The notes below the pieces were generated by a model that saw only the letters and a program-made list of their open reading frames with translations, made no database searches and was not told the DNA's origin. A stretch of DNA of 5,813 nucleotides from Bacteroidaceae bacterium (GTDB lineage Bacteria > Bacteroidota > Bacteroidia > Bacteroidales > Bacteroidaceae). Where the stretch lies: NCBI GenBank assembly GCA_017466965.1, contig JAFTTD010000158.1:1-5813 (forward strand). Direction: 5' to 3'. Shown here piece after piece: positions 4,964 through 5,813 of the stretch (position 1 is the stretch's first letter; every line of letters starts with the position of its first letter). Made by a program: the position numbers and the translations under genes.

Positions 4964-5813
4964 TTAATTGGAAGATTTACTCCTGTTCTTTGCGCGAAGT
5001 TCAGTATTAAGAATCTTCTTACGCAAGCGAATGTTTTTAGGTGTAATCTCGCAAAGTTCGTCATCTCCAATAAATTCAAGTGACTGCTCTAAGCTGAAAA
5101 TAACAGGAGGAGTAAGTCTGAGAGCCTCATCAGAACCTGATGCACGAATATTGGTAACATGCTTCTTCTTACAAACATTTATTACTAAATCTTCATTTCG
5201 CGCACTCTCGCCTACAATCATACCTTCATAGACCTTTACTCCGGGTCCTATGAAAAGTCTGCCACGTTCTTGCGCATTATAAAGGCCATAAGTTATGGAC
5301 TCGCCTTGCTCCCAAGCAACAATTGCTCCGTGTGTTCTTGAATTTATGTCGCCTTTGTACGGCTCGTAACCGTCAAAGATATGATTCATTATACCATTTC
5401 CTCTTGTATCCGTCAAAAATTCCGAACGATAGCCTATAAGTCCACGAGCCGGAATTTTAAACTCTAATCTGGTGTATCCTTCTAAGCCTGGGTGCATGTC
5501 TATCATTTCACCCTTACGAACACCAATTTTTTCTATAACAGTACCCAGAAGTTCATCAGGAGTATCAATTGTAAGCCTCTCAATTGGTTCATACAAAACG
5601 CCATCAACTTCTTTGAAAATAACTCGTGGCCTTGACACCTGGAATTCATAGCCTTGTCTACGCATAGTCTCTATCAAAATAGAAAGGTGAAGTTCACCTC
5701 GGCCTGATACTTTAAATGTGTCTGCACTGTCTGTTTCTTCTACGCGCATACTTACATTTGTGTCCAATTCCTTGAAAAGGCGATCACGCAGATGACGTGA
5801 TGTTACATAAGTA
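4964..5813 (-). CDS. typA: TypA/BipA ribosome-associated GTPase, C-terminal part (runs off the right edge)
   Basis: The frame is open from the right edge and ends with TAA at 4964, giving the last 282 residues of a protein normally about 605-610 long. The visible part begins TYVTSRHLRDRLFKELDTNV and lacks the GTPase domain. VSGRGELHLSILIETMRRQG (residues 35-54 of the fragment) is the EF-G-III-like domain. IPARGLIGYRSEFLTDTRGN (120-139) and the following R-x-HGAIVA belong to the EF-G-V-like domain. KKHVTNIRASGSDEA (216-230) and the DDELCEITPKNIRLRKK stretch (250-266) form the C-terminal domain unique to TypA, which binds the ribosome. The protein occupies the ribosomal A-site region and aids 50S assembly and growth under stress such as cold. 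TTG at 5767 lies inside the gene and is not its start. mltG follows after 24 nt on the same strand. Confidence 0.96.
   Translation of the reverse strand, partial: TYVTSRHLRDRLFKELDTNVSMRVEETDSADTFKVSGRGELHLSILIETMRRQGYEFQVSRPRVIFKEVDGVLYEPIERLTIDTPDELLGTVIEKIGVRKGEMIDMHPGLEGYTRLEFKIPARGLIGYRSEFLTDTRGNGIMNHIFDGYEPYKGDINSRTHGAIVAWEQGESITYGLYNAQERGRLFIGPGVKVYEGMIVGESARNEDLVINVCKKKHVTNIRASGSDEALRLTPPVIFSLEQSLEFIGDDELCEITPKNIRLRKKILNTELRAKNRSKSSN

Overview
The window looks like chromosomal DNA from a low-GC Gram-positive bacterium, most likely class Clostridia of the Bacillota. The evidence is AT-rich sequence, strong GGAGG-type ribosome binding sites, sigma-A-type promoters with TGn extensions, a lone ECF transporter S-component, and a mltG / O-methyltransferase / U32 gene order that matches the Bacillus subtilis yrrL-yrrM-yrrN/O neighbourhood. 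A genus cannot be assigned from this sequence. All six genes lie on the minus strand, so transcription runs from right to left. There is no sign of a mobile element, CRISPR array, tRNA or rRNA.

Right part (positions 5813 to about 1726): an operon-like run of four tightly packed genes. It starts with the C-terminal half of typA/bipA (ribosome-associated GTPase, cut by the window edge). mltG (membrane endolytic murein transglycosylase) follows after 24 nt and begins at a TTG codon. Next, after 6 nt, is a SAM-dependent O-methyltransferase of the TrmR/YrrM type, and after a further 12 nt a U32-family protein of the TrhP/YrrN-YrrO type. The run ends at a clear intrinsic terminator (1726-1766). The last two genes plausibly form a wobble-uridine pathway: the U32 protein makes 5-hydroxyuridine at tRNA position 34 and the methyltransferase converts it to 5-methoxyuridine.

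Middle part (1694 to 877): a single-gene unit with its own strong promoter (TTGACT, 17 bp, TACTAT), a short leader of about 50 nt, a six-helix ECF transporter substrate-binding subunit of unknown vitamin specificity (pantothenate-like at best guess), and a palindromic terminator.

Left part (855 to 1): a cyclase/kynurenine-formamidase-like metal hydrolase followed after 26 nt by the first 53 codons of a GNAT acetyltransferase that runs off the window. This unit has a predicted extended -10 promoter. Its most unusual feature is a perfect 9-bp inverted repeat that begins about 3 nt after the predicted transcription start and ends 1 nt before the ATG, with the Shine-Dalgarno sequence inside it. 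It could be an operator or a translation-controlling hairpin. Most of the window is conserved housekeeping sequence, and I see no convincing evidence of an entirely new system.
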